Shown piece by piece: positions 8,701-17,109 of a DNA stretch of 64,000 nucleotides. This stretch comes from Rosistilla oblonga (lineage in GTDB: Bacteria > Planctomycetota > Planctomycetia > Pirellulales > Pirellulaceae). The notes beneath the pieces were generated by a model. That model worked only from the letters and a program-made list of their open reading frames with translations. It had not been told where the DNA came from and did not search any database. The position numbers and the translations under genes were made by a program. The stretch lies in assembly GCF_007751715.1 (NCBI RefSeq), contig NZ_CP036292.1, positions 3,038,001-3,102,000 of the forward strand, given 5' to 3'. Numbering within the stretch: position 1 is the stretch's first letter; each line of letters starts with the position of its first letter.

Positions 8701-9834
8701 TTGAGACACATCTATCTAGACTTTAACACCACGACCCCGTTGGCCCCTTCGGTCGGCGAAGCGATGCAGCCGTTTTGGGACGAACATTTTTTGTTACCCA
8801 CGCAACAGCATCCCGCCGGATTGGCGTTGGGCGAACTCGTCGACACGGCTCGGGAACAGGTAGCCAATCTGTTGGGCTGCGATCCGTTCGAAGTCGTATT
8901 CACCTCCGGCGGCACCGAAGCGAACAACCTGGCGATCCTGGGCGTCTGCCGTGCCTGGCAGCAAGCCGGTAAGCCGCCCGGCCGCGTGATCGTGTCGGCC
9001 AGCGAGCACGATTCGGTGATCGCCGCCGCAAATTCGTTGCAGTTCGACGGATGGCATATCGAATATCTCGACGTCGATCCCGACGGTCGAGTCGACCCGG
9101 AACAGCTCGATGCGATGCTGCAGCACGATACGGCGCTGGTTTGTGTCCAGGCGGCGTGCAGTATTTCCGGCGTCCTGCAGCCGGTTCGCCAAGTCGCCGA
9201 CATCTGCCACGCCCGCGGCGTACTGCTGCACTGCGACGCGGCTCAATTGGCCGGCAAGCAGCCGATCGATACCGGTTCGTTGCGAGCGGATACGATCGCG
9301 ATCAGCGGTCACAAAATGTATGGCCCCAAGGGAATCGGAGCCCTCTATGTCCGACGAGGTTTGAAACTGTCACCGATCCTGTATGGCGAAGCTCAAGAGA
9401 TGGGGCTGCGTCCCGGTTCGGGAAACATCACCGGCGAGATCGGTCTCGGCGCGGCGGCGAAGATGGCCGCGCGTGGTGCCGAGGATGCCGCCGATGCGAT
9501 GGCCGCACTCCGCGATCGGTTTGAAGATCGACTCCAACAGGCGATATCGCCGACGCCACGGGTGCTGGGAAATCAAGTCTCCCGGCTGCCCAACACGTCG
9601 CTAATCACGCTGCCGATTCGCGTCCCATTGCAATTCAATAAAGCGACCTCGGATCTTGTTATCTCACGTCCCCGCTGCGCTCAACCGCAGGACTGGATGA
9701 CTCGCTGCCTGGTCGCTATCGGGCTCAGCGAACAACAGATCGCTTGCACGCTGCGAGTGAGCGTCGGCTGGACGACGTCGCAAGAATCGGTCGATCAAGC
9801 AGCCGACCAGATCATCCGCGCGTTGGAAAACTGA
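8701..9834 (+). CDS. Cysteine-desulfurase-like class V aminotransferase (IscS/NifS group)
   Basis: 377 residues from a TTG at 8701 (GACGAGG lies 12 bp upstream); the protein then starts at the typical HIYLDFNTTTPLAPSV. The frame is open back to 8443, but that part is a hairpin repeat. PLP-binding features are FTSGGTEANNLAI, the Asp/His region CHARGVLLHCDAAQ and the Schiff-base Lys in ISGHKMYGPKG. The catalytic-loop Cys seems to be in SRPRCAQPQ, aligned with the SSGSACTSG loop of NifS, but the region before it is shortened and the surrounding loop residues are atypical. Desulfurase activity is likely but not certain; another PLP lyase role is possible. Confidence 0.82.
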   Translation: MRHIYLDFNTTTPLAPSVGEAMQPFWDEHFLLPTQQHPAGLALGELVDTAREQVANLLGCDPFEVVFTSGGTEANNLAILGVCRAWQQAGKPPGRVIVSASEHDSVIAAANSLQFDGWHIEYLDVDPDGRVDPEQLDAMLQHDTALVCVQAACSISGVLQPVRQVADICHARGVLLHCDAAQLAGKQPIDTGSLRADTIAISGHKMYGPKGIGALYVRRGLKLSPILYGEAQEMGLRPGSGNITGEIGLGAAAKMAARGAEDAADAMAALRDRFEDRLQQAISPTPRVLGNQVSRLPNTSLITLPIRVPLQFNKATSDLVISRPRCAQPQDWMTRCLVAIGLSEQQIACTLRVSVGWTTSQESVDQAADQIIRALEN

Positions 9835-9848
9835 TTCGCCGGCAGGAT

Positions 9849-10823
9849 TCAATTGCTGACTAGCAACGCTTCGATCTGCGTCAAAACCTCTGGCGAGGCA
9901 ACTTTTTTGCCCGTCACCAAATACGAAAAGTTGTCCGCCAAGATCTCCTCCGGATGGATCAAGTATTTGGTGTTCCGTCCCACCTGCGACATGAAGCCGT
10001 CCAAGTCTCCCATCGCGTGCCCGACGAAGCTGCCATCGTCACGCAACACCGGTGTCCAGATGCCGTCTTGTTTTTCAAGCTGCACAAACTTGACCTGCAG
10101 AAACGCGAAAAAGGACTTCTCGTGGCTGGGATCGAATTCCGCCACGCTGGAAAACAGCACCGGCGCCACATCGACCGACTGGCCATCGACGTCGACGGTG
10201 ATGTAGTGCTGCACGATCGGGGCGTCGGGATTGGTGATCCGTCGGTTTTGATCCGCCGCCGGCAACTGCACCTCGTCGCACGGCTCGAATCCAATCGTTG
10301 CATAGAGTTGATCGCGCCATTGGGGCGACTGACGCGAGGCGATATGAAACAGTTCGTGAGCCAACAGTCGCAGCATATCCTCGGGGCGGCGGACGATCCG
10401 TTTTTCGGGCAACACGATCGCATTGCCCCGCGTGTGCGGCGCCCCCGCCTCGGAATTTCCCTTCGTGCAGACCAGTAAGATCTCTTCGGGCAGCGGCAGA
10501 TTCCACTCGCCCACACGCGCCGCCAACTGCTCCACCGCCGGGCGAACGGTCGCGATAAACGCATCGGTCCACGGTTGGATGTCTTCGGCAGCCGACCGAC
10601 GATAATCGGTGGAACTCACCTCTTCGCGCGTGTTCAACCGACTCTGCAAATCGAACCGGCTCAATCGCTGCGTGAACGTATCCTCCGCCTGCAAAACCTC
10701 CGCCCCCTCGGCGACCGTGGCGAAACGGACGACGCATTCGGGAGTCAGCGGGATCTCTTGTCCGAGCATAATTGAACCTTGGGCTGCCAAGATCAGCGTG
10801 ATCCAAATTCGAAAGTGCATCAT
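9849..10823 (-). CDS. Secreted putative zinc metallopeptidase (HExxH)
   Basis: 324 residues with a signal peptide (ISMLG-type hydrophobic stretch at residues 4-20). The zinc motif HELFH sits in LRLLAHELFHIASRQSP near residue 172, and a Glu in IHPEEILADNFSYL near residue 300 is a plausible third ligand, giving a gluzincin-like arrangement. Length and motif order do not match a named peptidase I can recall. It probably acts in the periplasm or outside the cell. It is convergent with the desulfurase-like gene; the two stops are 14 bp apart. Confidence 0.7.
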   Translation of the reverse strand: MMHFRIWITLILAAQGSIMLGQEIPLTPECVVRFATVAEGAEVLQAEDTFTQRLSRFDLQSRLNTREEVSSTDYRRSAAEDIQPWTDAFIATVRPAVEQLAARVGEWNLPLPEEILLVCTKGNSEAGAPHTRGNAIVLPEKRIVRRPEDMLRLLAHELFHIASRQSPQWRDQLYATIGFEPCDEVQLPAADQNRRITNPDAPIVQHYITVDVDGQSVDVAPVLFSSVAEFDPSHEKSFFAFLQVKFVQLEKQDGIWTPVLRDDGSFVGHAMGDLDGFMSQVGRNTKYLIHPEEILADNFSYLVTGKKVASPEVLTQIEALLVSN

Positions 10824-10933
10824 CGATCGGCTCCGTTAATCTGTGGAAAGCGATGCAGGCGGCGCCGCCCGATTCTCGTCGGAATCATTATAGGGCAAGC
10901 AAACGCCAGCTTGGGGAGCGGGGCGAAACAGCG

Positions 10934-11057
10934 CAGGGCTGATCAGTGTTTGTGCTTAGGCAAATTAGCCGCCACGCGTTAGCGTCCGGTTCTCCAGGTA
11001 AACCGGACGCTAACGCGTGGCGGCTGATACCTCAAATTGAAACACTGAATAGCCCTG
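10934..11057. repeat. CAGGGCT-ended MITE, 124 bp, with 10-bp target duplication
   Basis: Terminal inverted repeats are CAGGGCT...AGCCCTG, with imperfect extension (GATCAGTGTTT against AAACACTGAAT) and a central GCCGCCACGCG/CGCGTGGCGGC hairpin. It is flanked by the direct repeat CGAAACAGCG at 10924-10933 and 11058-11067. No coding capacity. A second copy, 28611-28854, carries another element inserted inside it. Confidence 0.85.
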
Positions 11058-11107
11058 CGAAACAGCGACATTCCATCTTCGTCGCCGCGCAAATCAGCCG
11101 CCACGCG

Positions 11108-11232
11108 CTAGCGGCTTGTCGGTTTAATCAGCCGTTTGGGCGTTAGCCCCGGTTCCGCTGACACCAAACCTGGGCTAACGCCCAAACGGCTAATGCAGGG
11201 AAGCTCGTTGTGACTAAACCGACAAGCCGCTA
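11108..11232. repeat. Palindromic element copy 2, flanked by CTAG/CTAA
   Basis: Same orientation and sequence family as copy 1 at 7137-7262. The left flank is CTAG and the right flank CTAA. It interrupts a GCCGCCACGCG...CGTCCGGTTC block, the same type of core hairpin that forms the middle of the CAGGGCT elements. The remainder of 11233-11498 shows no gene. Confidence 0.8.
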
Positions 11233-11498
11233 ACGTCCGGTTCTGCGAGGTGCCTCGCGCTCCTGCGACGGCGGCCGATCCCAACTAACTCCGCCGACGT
11301 CGGTGCAATCGGTGCGTATCCCGCGACCGCTACAAAGCGTCCATCGGGCCCACGCTTTTGGTTTGCCGAGTACCTTGCGACCGCAGCGATTCAAAACCAT
11401 GTGCAAGAGTTGAACAACGTCCCCGTACCTTGGGTTTCGTTGTATCAGCATCTGCCTCTTTTGGCTATGCGGATCCCACTGCCGGAAGAGAAAGCACG

Positions 11499-12347
11499 AT
11501 GAACAAGATCCTGACCGCAACCTCCGCGTCGACTGAAAATCGTCCATCCGCCAACGACAACGCGCGTGGCCGCGGATTCGATAATTCCGAACACTGCATG
11601 CATCTGCTCGAAGAGGCGCAGTCGTTGGTCCAGCAGTCGATCGACGACGACCAGCCCGGTGCGCCGGAGCTGTCGGTCGTGATCCCCGTCTTCAACGAAC
11701 GCGAGACGCTGCCGCAGGTGATCGCCGCGGTCCAAGCCCTGCCGATCACTAAAGAGATCATCATCGTCGACGATGGCAGCAGCGACGGGACCGCCGATTG
11801 GCTCCGCAGCCAACGCGGGAAGTCGGGCCTGACGATCGTCTTGCGGCGTCGCAATCGCGGCAAGGGATCCGCGCTGCGAATGGGCTTTCGCCACTGTCGC
11901 GGCGCGATCATCGCGATCCAAGATGCCGACCTCGAATACGATCCCCGCGATCTGATGAAAGTCATCCGGCCGATCCAGGATGGGCTGTCCGATATCGCTT
12001 ACGGTTCCCGCTACCTGGGCAACGAAGTGCAAGACCCTTCGTTCCTGCATCGCCTGGGGAATCGGGTGCTGACCGGTTTAAGTAACGTTACGACCGGGCT
12101 GCGGTTGACCGATATGGAGACCTGTTACAAAGCGTTCCGCCGGGAATTGATCCAAGGGGTGACGCTGCGACAGTGCCGGTTTGGATTCGAACCCGAGGTG
12201 ACCGCCAAGCTGGCTCGCAGCGGCCAACGGTTCATGGAAGTCCCGATCGAATACCAGAGTCGCGGCTACGACGAAGGCAAGAAGATCGGTTGGCGCGATG
12301 GTGTTAACGCGATCTACTGCATGTTACGGTACAGCCGCTGGGATTGA
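11499..12347 (+). CDS. Family 2 glycosyltransferase (dolichol-phosphate mannosyltransferase-like)
   Basis: 282 residues from the ATG at 11499, preceded by GGAAGAGAAA; the frame is open back to 11358, but this start has the ribosome-binding site. After about 50 disordered residues the GT-A domain starts LSVVIPVFNERETLPQVI, with IIIVDDGSSDGT, RRRNRGKGSALRMGF, the metal-binding IQDADLEYD (DxD-like) and the acceptor-side METCYKAFRREL. There are no transmembrane segments, so it is a soluble DPM1-like enzyme. It would transfer a hexose from a nucleotide sugar to a polyprenyl phosphate or related acceptor. A hydrolase gene follows 70 bp downstream on the same strand. Confidence 0.9.
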   Translation: MNKILTATSASTENRPSANDNARGRGFDNSEHCMHLLEEAQSLVQQSIDDDQPGAPELSVVIPVFNERETLPQVIAAVQALPITKEIIIVDDGSSDGTADWLRSQRGKSGLTIVLRRRNRGKGSALRMGFRHCRGAIIAIQDADLEYDPRDLMKVIRPIQDGLSDIAYGSRYLGNEVQDPSFLHRLGNRVLTGLSNVTTGLRLTDMETCYKAFRRELIQGVTLRQCRFGFEPEVTAKLARSGQRFMEVPIEYQSRGYDEGKKIGWRDGVNAIYCMLRYSRWD

Positions 12348-12417
12348 GCCGCCGGTTGGTCCTGGCGGTGAGGATCGATATGCGGGGCTGAACAACGAAC
12401 GCGCTGGAACTCCATCG

Positions 12418-13245
12418 ATGTGGCTTCGCAAACGACTCGCCGACCGCTTCATTCTGCGTCCCTCACGGCACGTTGTCGACGATCCGCAACCCGCCACGCG
12501 ATTGATCGTCGATGGACCGCAAGGCGACATCGAATGCTTCGCGACGCGAAAGCCTGCCGGCACGCAAGCCGCCGCGCTGTTGGACGTGGATCAACCCCCC
12601 GCTGATCTGCTGATCTTAAAGCTCCCCGGAACGGGCGGCCGCGCCGAGCGATCGACAGCTTTTCCCGCCCTCCTCTTCCAGCCGCGCGATGTCGAAGTCT
12701 GGACCTGGAATCCGCCCGGCTACGGACTCAGCCAAGGCTCCGCCTCGCTGCGACACATCCCCGCCGCAGTCCTTGCCGTTTGGGATCATCTGCAACAGCA
12801 CCGCGTCGGCACTAACACAAAAACCTTGATCGTCGGCAACAGCCTCGGATCGGTGACCGCGTTGTATTTGGCCAGCCAACGCGCGGCCGACGCTCTGATG
12901 ATTCGCAACCCGCCGCCGCTTGTCGATATGGTCCGCGACGGCAACGCCTGGTGGAACGCCCATCGCGGTGGAACCTGGATCGCGGCATCGATCGAAGCGA
13001 AGATGGACGCCACGACAACCGCCGGTCACTGCCAATTGCCAGCCTTGTTTGTGCAATCGCAACTCGACGCCTTGGTCCCGGCGAGGCTGCAACAATCGAT
13101 CATCGACGCCTACGCCGGCCCGCACCGCCTGGTCGTCCTGCCCGAAGCCCAACACGACACACCCTATCGCCCCGACGACCTCGAAGCGATCCAGCTGGGC
13201 TTGCAGTGGCTGATCCCCGAATTTTTCGACAAGCCGCTGGAGTAA
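12418..13245 (+). CDS. Alpha/beta hydrolase
   Basis: 275 residues from the ATG at 12418; an earlier in-frame start would overlap the glycosyltransferase gene. The nucleophile elbow is GNSLGSVTALYLA (Gly-x-Ser-x-Gly, Ser near residue 144). The oxyanion region is LKLPGTGGRAERS, the acid is likely the Asp of VQSQLDALVPARL, and the His is in PEAQHDTPYRPDD. No signal peptide, so cytoplasmic. Substrate unknown; the layout resembles BAAT/dienelactone-like hydrolases. It is possibly cotranscribed with the upstream glycosyltransferase. Confidence 0.8.
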   Translation: MWLRKRLADRFILRPSRHVVDDPQPATRLIVDGPQGDIECFATRKPAGTQAAALLDVDQPPADLLILKLPGTGGRAERSTAFPALLFQPRDVEVWTWNPPGYGLSQGSASLRHIPAAVLAVWDHLQQHRVGTNTKTLIVGNSLGSVTALYLASQRAADALMIRNPPPLVDMVRDGNAWWNAHRGGTWIAASIEAKMDATTTAGHCQLPALFVQSQLDALVPARLQQSIIDAYAGPHRLVVLPEAQHDTPYRPDDLEAIQLGLQWLIPEFFDKPLE

Positions 13246-13746
13246 AGGCTTCAGCCGACCGCGTCCCAAGCGCTGGAGTAAGAGGCTTTAGCCGATTCAC
13301 GCGCCGCTAGATATCCGCCCACCGCCAGATCAAGTCGCTTAGAGGCTCGACTCCAGCCCCGCCAAATAATCCGTTCTCCGGCCGTCTCACCCAAACACTG
13401 CAGCCCCTCCGTCGCGTTCACGCTCGTCAAGCGAGCGTGCAACGAGCGACCGATCGATCGCAAGTCCAGCGTTTCGGCGTGGCGGAGTCAGAAAATTTTC
13501 AGCGAGCGATGGTCGTTTGGCGGCTCGGCGGCAGCTTCAAACAAGCGGAAAGTCAAGATTTTCCGGCACGATTGGTACAAACCGTGCTAGGACGACTCAA
13601 GTTGTGAAAAAAGCTTGCCGATAGCCCCTAAGGCGACCTTGCGAGGATGAAAGTGATACAGTAAATTTCGGACACGAGAGGAACGCCGCTTTCGGAACCC
13701 AAGTCCCCCAAGGACCTGGCGCCCACAGCAGCAATCCGCTCCATAT
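13246..13746. other. Intergenic, 500 bp, no gene seen
   Basis: The start has two near-copies of a CTGGAGTAA(GA)GGCTT(C/T)AGCCGA motif (13238-13260 and 13273-13297). After that there is no open frame with family resemblance. Most of it is the leader of tRNA-Asn; a promoter was not assigned. Confidence 0.5.
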
Positions 13747-13819
13747 TCCCCTGTAGCTCAGTTGGTAGAGCAGGCGGCTGTTAACCGCCTTGTCAGAGGT
13801 TCGAGTCCTCTCGGGGGAG
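13747..13819 (+). tRNA. tRNA-Asn (anticodon GTT)
   Basis: The 73-nt cloverleaf reads directly: acceptor stem TCCCCTG pairs with CGGGGGA at 13812-13818, discriminator G at 13819. The D arm is AGCTCAGTTGGTAGAGC, the anticodon stem GGCGG/CCGCC with loop CTGTTAA (GTT at positions 34-36), and the T arm AGAGGTTCGAGTCCTCT. No CCA is encoded. The gene lies at the edge of an island rich in mobile elements; tRNA genes often serve as integration sites, though no attachment-site repeat was found here. Confidence 0.97.
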
Positions 13820-13856
13820 CTTTTTCAGTTTTCTGAAAACTAGCGACAAACCACTC

Positions 13857-13895
13857 AACGCCCGCGGTAGTGCATGACACCCGCGGGCGTTTTTT
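13857..13895 (+). terminator. Intrinsic terminator after tRNA-Asn
   Basis: AACGCCCGCGG at 13857-13867 pairs with CCGCGGGCGTT at 13881-13891, a perfect 11-bp GC-rich stem, followed by six Ts. It is well placed to end the tRNA transcript. Confidence 0.85.
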
Positions 13896-14917
13896 CGTTT
13901 ACGCTCGGTTTTTCGCGGCACTTAAACGCCGCGGCATCCAACCCGCAATGTTCTTGCATGTGCGTCGAGAGTCCCGGGCTGCCGAATCCAATCACCCCGA
14001 TTCGCCCCAGACCCCCAGAGAACTCTCTGGTTTTCTGTTTAGCTTGGCGAACTGGTTTACGCGGGCGAGCTTTGACTCGGTCAGCATGTAGCGCCCCAAG
14101 AACCTTCACGAAGCATCTCGCGGATCACCCCCAAGACTGCATTCAATTTGACTGGGTGGTGTCAGTCTCGATCGCCATTTGCCCAAGGTCGTTTGTTCGA
14201 CTTCTTCTGCATCGTCGATCACGTGCTTCGCAACTACAACCCCGACTCAGCGTACGTGCAAATTGCAGATTAGAACGGAGTCACTTGCAAATCATCTTGC
14301 GACAACGTCACCTGAGATAAAATCCTCGGATGCTGCCAGTGGTGAGGTTGAAGTGAAAGAACTGCTGCCGGACGTCTGGGCCAAACTGCATCCCGAACCG
14401 CTCCGCAGCGGAATCGCTAGCACTCGCCGCCCGCCACCGAAAACTAACCAACCGATAGCCGCGTCGAACGTTTACGTTAGATCCATCGTTGCCGCGACCT
14501 CCATCACAAGAATCAACGGGCAGAGGCGCATCGTCCGGCTCCAGTAAGCTCTTGGTTATGATACCGTAAGCTGGTGGGATACTCCCAGTTCAGCAGATAA
14601 GCATGCCGCTGGCCAGTGCGGCGAATCATTCGTCTGCCGCTTTGTATTTGCGAACAGCAATACGAATGCAGGTCCAATTTGGTGAAGACCAGCTCCGGGT
14701 GTCCGCGAAACTTGTTGACCGTCGTGCGGGTCGCTCGGGCGACATGTTGTTCGAGTTCGGCCAGCTCCACTAGCTACGTCTCCGCCCTCTTCTTGATGCG
14801 GCCGCGAGTGGACGGCTTCGCCTTATTTTTGGCTTCCCCAGCATCAACGCCAGGCCGCAGGGGTCCAAAATCGTCAAGCATTGTTACTTTATCAATCAAA
14901 ACAAGACATTGAAGAAG
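13896..14917. other. About 1 kb without a supported gene
   Basis: Short open frames on both strands (for example 13870-14091 plus, 14179-14547 plus, 14513-14770 minus) show no recognisable domain, ribosome-binding site or family pattern. The stretch may hold decayed genes at the island boundary. Confidence 0.45.
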
Positions 14918-15463
14918 TCACTTGCTGTCGCCATCAGCCTCAGCCAATCGGTGTTTCATCACACCGAGGCCGGGACCGAACGTAACGTCCGGGATCATTT
15001 CAAAATCGAAGCGTGCATAGAGCTTCAACGCAGCTACATTGTTAGGATCGACGAGAAGGAGCAGGTACTCCGACGGCTTGGTTCGTTCGCAATTGATCAG
15101 GTTTGCTTCGCCAATCAAATGGTTCATAATCTGGCGTGAATATCGCCAATCTGAATCTGGCGGCTGGCCTTGAAATCGCTCATCGATTCCAAGCATTGGG
15201 ATATAGAGCAGTCGTGTGTAATTGCCATCAGGCATCGGCCACCGCCAGTTTACGAGGCCGAGTGAGCCGTAGCCGACAATTTCTCCTGTTTGTAAGCGAT
15301 ACAACCAAACCGTCGAACCTCGGCTAATCGAATCAAAAGCGCCGGAACCGGTGATCCACTCCGTGCAGAATCTTCCGGACACTGAGTCGCCAGAAGAAAA
15401 GCCGACCAAGGCGTCTCGGTCGGCTTCAACAAACCTATCTGCATAAAGCTGAAATTCACTCAT
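14918..15463 (-). CDS. GNAT-family N-acetyltransferase-like protein (third gene of TA-like operon)
   Basis: 181 residues from the ATG at 15463. That start overlaps the upstream stop as ATGA, which favours it over an in-frame start at 15487. The middle holds the beta-strand pattern of GNAT folds (STVWLYRLQTGEIVGYGSLGLVNW), and the C-terminal part (YLLLLVDPNNVAALKLYARFDFEMI) is the typical 'V.p.N..A..lY.r.GF' block that ends the acetyl-CoA fold. Acceptor unknown: it could modify tRNA, protein or a small molecule. The tight coupling to a RelE-like/XRE pair makes a role in the same system likely. Confidence 0.72.
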   Translation of the reverse strand: MSEFQLYADRFVEADRDALVGFSSGDSVSGRFCTEWITGSGAFDSISRGSTVWLYRLQTGEIVGYGSLGLVNWRWPMPDGNYTRLLYIPMLGIDERFQGQPPDSDWRYSRQIMNHLIGEANLINCERTKPSEYLLLLVDPNNVAALKLYARFDFEMIPDVTFGPGLGVMKHRLAEADGDSK

Positions 15464-16158
15464 TGTCCTCGAGCGTTTTCCTTCCAAGACGGCAGTGCCT
15501 GACCTTTAAGCGATGAACGAGGTAGCGAGTCATCGCGAAGAGCATTTGCCATCGCCTCGCTCATTTCCTGACCATCTCGTTCAAATGCTGCCGCTGCATC
15601 CAAGTAGTCCATGACTTCGATGTCCGGCCATAGTTCACGAACATCAACGTCAACGGCAGCCGCGATCTTTTCCAGCGTTGCCCTTTGGGGGCGGCATTTT
15701 CGGTTGAGCATTTGCGAGATTGCGGGTTGTGAACAATCGATTCGCTTGGCAAGTTCTTGTTGAGTGATGTGTTTATTCTTCATGATTTGTCGCAATCGCT
15801 CAGCAAACTGTGCCTCTTGCGAATTCATTTTCTCAACTTCCGATTGCAAGGCTGGAAACTTCTCTGCGGCCCCAGCTTCGGAATGTGCCAGGTCCATTCC
15901 GTAGCGGCCCTCGGTATCCGGCAGCAAACGAAACTGGTCCAACAACGTATGCCACGCGCGACCTTTGTCGCCGGGAAGGGACTCGGGATCGTCGATGATT
16001 GCCATCAGTCGCTCGGAATTGCTGCGAAGCTGGTCGCTGCATTCGGTTAGCGCAGCGAAGAACGCTTGCTGCTGGGTTCCGTGCAACGAGAGAATCATTC
16101 GCATCAGCGAAGTGTTCGTGTTCTCCAGTGGTGCGTCGGGAGTTTCGGTCGTACTCAT
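15460..16158 (-). CDS. XRE-family transcriptional regulator, probable HigA-like antitoxin with a long N-terminal extension
   Basis: 232 residues. A helix-turn-helix domain at about residues 112-166 reads MKNKHITQQELAKRIDCSQP then AISQMLNRKCRPQRATLEKI, the classical HTH_3 pattern. The roughly 110 residues before it are charged and helical without a match I recognise, which is unusual because HigA-type antitoxins are mostly near 100 residues. Start and stop overlap the neighbouring genes by four bases each (ATGA), indicating translational coupling. It probably binds the toxin and represses the operon. Confidence 0.82.
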   Translation of the reverse strand: MSTTETPDAPLENTNTSLMRMILSLHGTQQQAFFAALTECSDQLRSNSERLMAIIDDPESLPGDKGRAWHTLLDQFRLLPDTEGRYGMDLAHSEAGAAEKFPALQSEVEKMNSQEAQFAERLRQIMKNKHITQQELAKRIDCSQPAISQMLNRKCRPQRATLEKIAAAVDVDVRELWPDIEVMDYLDAAAAFERDGQEMSEAMANALRDDSLPRSSLKGQALPSWKENARGQ

Positions 16159-16571
16159 GGCAATCCAAACGGGTTGTCGTGGCTAATGTGCATTCGCTCC
16201 AGAATGACGTTCAAACGCATCTGAAGGATCTCGATCAAAAAGTCTGTTAGCGGTTCATCCAGCATCATCACCGAAAGAATCCAAATTCCGCCTCCAGGTT
16301 CGGGTTGAGTGAAGATAACGCGGTAGCCGCTGGCTATCCCGTATCCCTCCTCCACTACCAGTTCCCAGAACGAGGTTTCACCAAGCCTGCGTACCGCGGT
16401 ATCGAAAACCTGATTGTCCCCCGCTTCCCGCCACTGCAACTTCAATGCCTGGCGCCACAACTGTGCCCGCCCCGCTCGTCGAGGCAGAATCACGTGGGCA
16501 TCACGGAACGCTGAGAGGCAGAACCGGACATCTTGCCGAAGCGGAAGTTCGTCAGGTTGCATTTCTTCCAT
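16155..16571 (-). CDS. RelE/HigB-like (phage Gp49-like) toxin candidate
   Basis: 138 residues and first gene of the three-gene minus-strand operon. The central pattern FWELVVEEGYGIASGYRVIF resembles the core strand of RelE/HigB-type ribonucleases ('lwElR...g..yRi.y'), followed by ILSVMMLDEPLTDFLIEILQMRL, which resembles the C-terminal helix. The usual catalytic Arg/Lys/His set cannot be assigned with certainty. It is longer than typical HigB (about 100 residues), with an N-terminal extension. A regulator gene overlaps its stop by ATGA. Confidence 0.6.
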   Translation of the reverse strand: MEEMQPDELPLRQDVRFCLSAFRDAHVILPRRAGRAQLWRQALKLQWREAGDNQVFDTAVRRLGETSFWELVVEEGYGIASGYRVIFTQPEPGGGIWILSVMMLDEPLTDFLIEILQMRLNVILERMHISHDNPFGLP

Positions 16572-16710
16572 CGGTTCGGTATAACAAACTTATAACACAA
16601 AAGCGGGGCTGACAAGGGTAATTACCATCTAAGCCATAAATCATGCCCCTTCAAGACGCCATTCAGTGCCTCGAATTCTTTTCTAATAATCAATAGCTGG
16701 GGGTGGATAT

Positions 16711-16829
16711 GAGTAATTGTCAATTGTTGTGTTTTGAGAAATTGAATTAGGCGGCGATCTCATCCTGCATGATTCCGTCTTTGAAGGAACGCCCTTCGGT
16801 GACGAGAGTGATCTTTTCGTGGCAGTTCA
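16711..16829 (-). pseudogene. IS256 3'-end remnant
   Basis: 119 bp nearly identical to one end of the intact IS256 element at 25490: the terminal GAGTAATTGTCAATTGTTGT plus the last codons of its transposase (EGRSFKDGIMQDEIAA). Similarity stops sharply at both sides, at 16711 and after 16829. That independently fixes the terminal base of the element. Confidence 0.85.
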
Positions 16830-16860
16830 AGAATCAGAGGGGGACATCCACAATACGCTC

Positions 16861-16992
16861 TCTTCAGTTCGTTGCGGTCGGTGACCACGACCAGCGTCGG
16901 AGACTTCATCGCCAGTTGCTGGAAGCGCTTGCCCGCGTAGTAGCACATGGAAATGCTCTTGCTATGGAAATGCTCTTGCTGCTGCCCTGAGT
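16861..16992 (-). pseudogene. Type I restriction HsdR remnant (Walker A region)
   Basis: Minus-strand translation gives MCYYAGKRFQQLAMKSPTL then VVVTDRNEL, the strongly conserved HsdR segment just after the Walker A motif. Upstream it reads TQGSSKSIS where the family has TQGSGKS. A 17-bp tandem duplication (AGCAAGAGCATTTCCAT, twice) breaks the frame there. Only about 40 codons survive, so it is a fossil of a restriction system. The GGGGACATCCACAA tags lie on both sides. Confidence 0.75.
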
Positions 16993-17109
16993 AATCGGAG
17001 GGGGACAATCGGAGGGGGACATCCACAAAACGCTCTGGTGTGCTCCCTAGAAACTGTTCCATGAGTCATGAGAGTGTACCGGCCAATGGTGGCCCAGGAG
17101 ACTCTTGAA

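Noticed and set aside
13870-14091. 73-residue open frame after tRNA-Asn, and its antisense partner 13855-14109
   Set aside because: It starts within the terminator hairpin, has no ribosome-binding site and shows no domain pattern.
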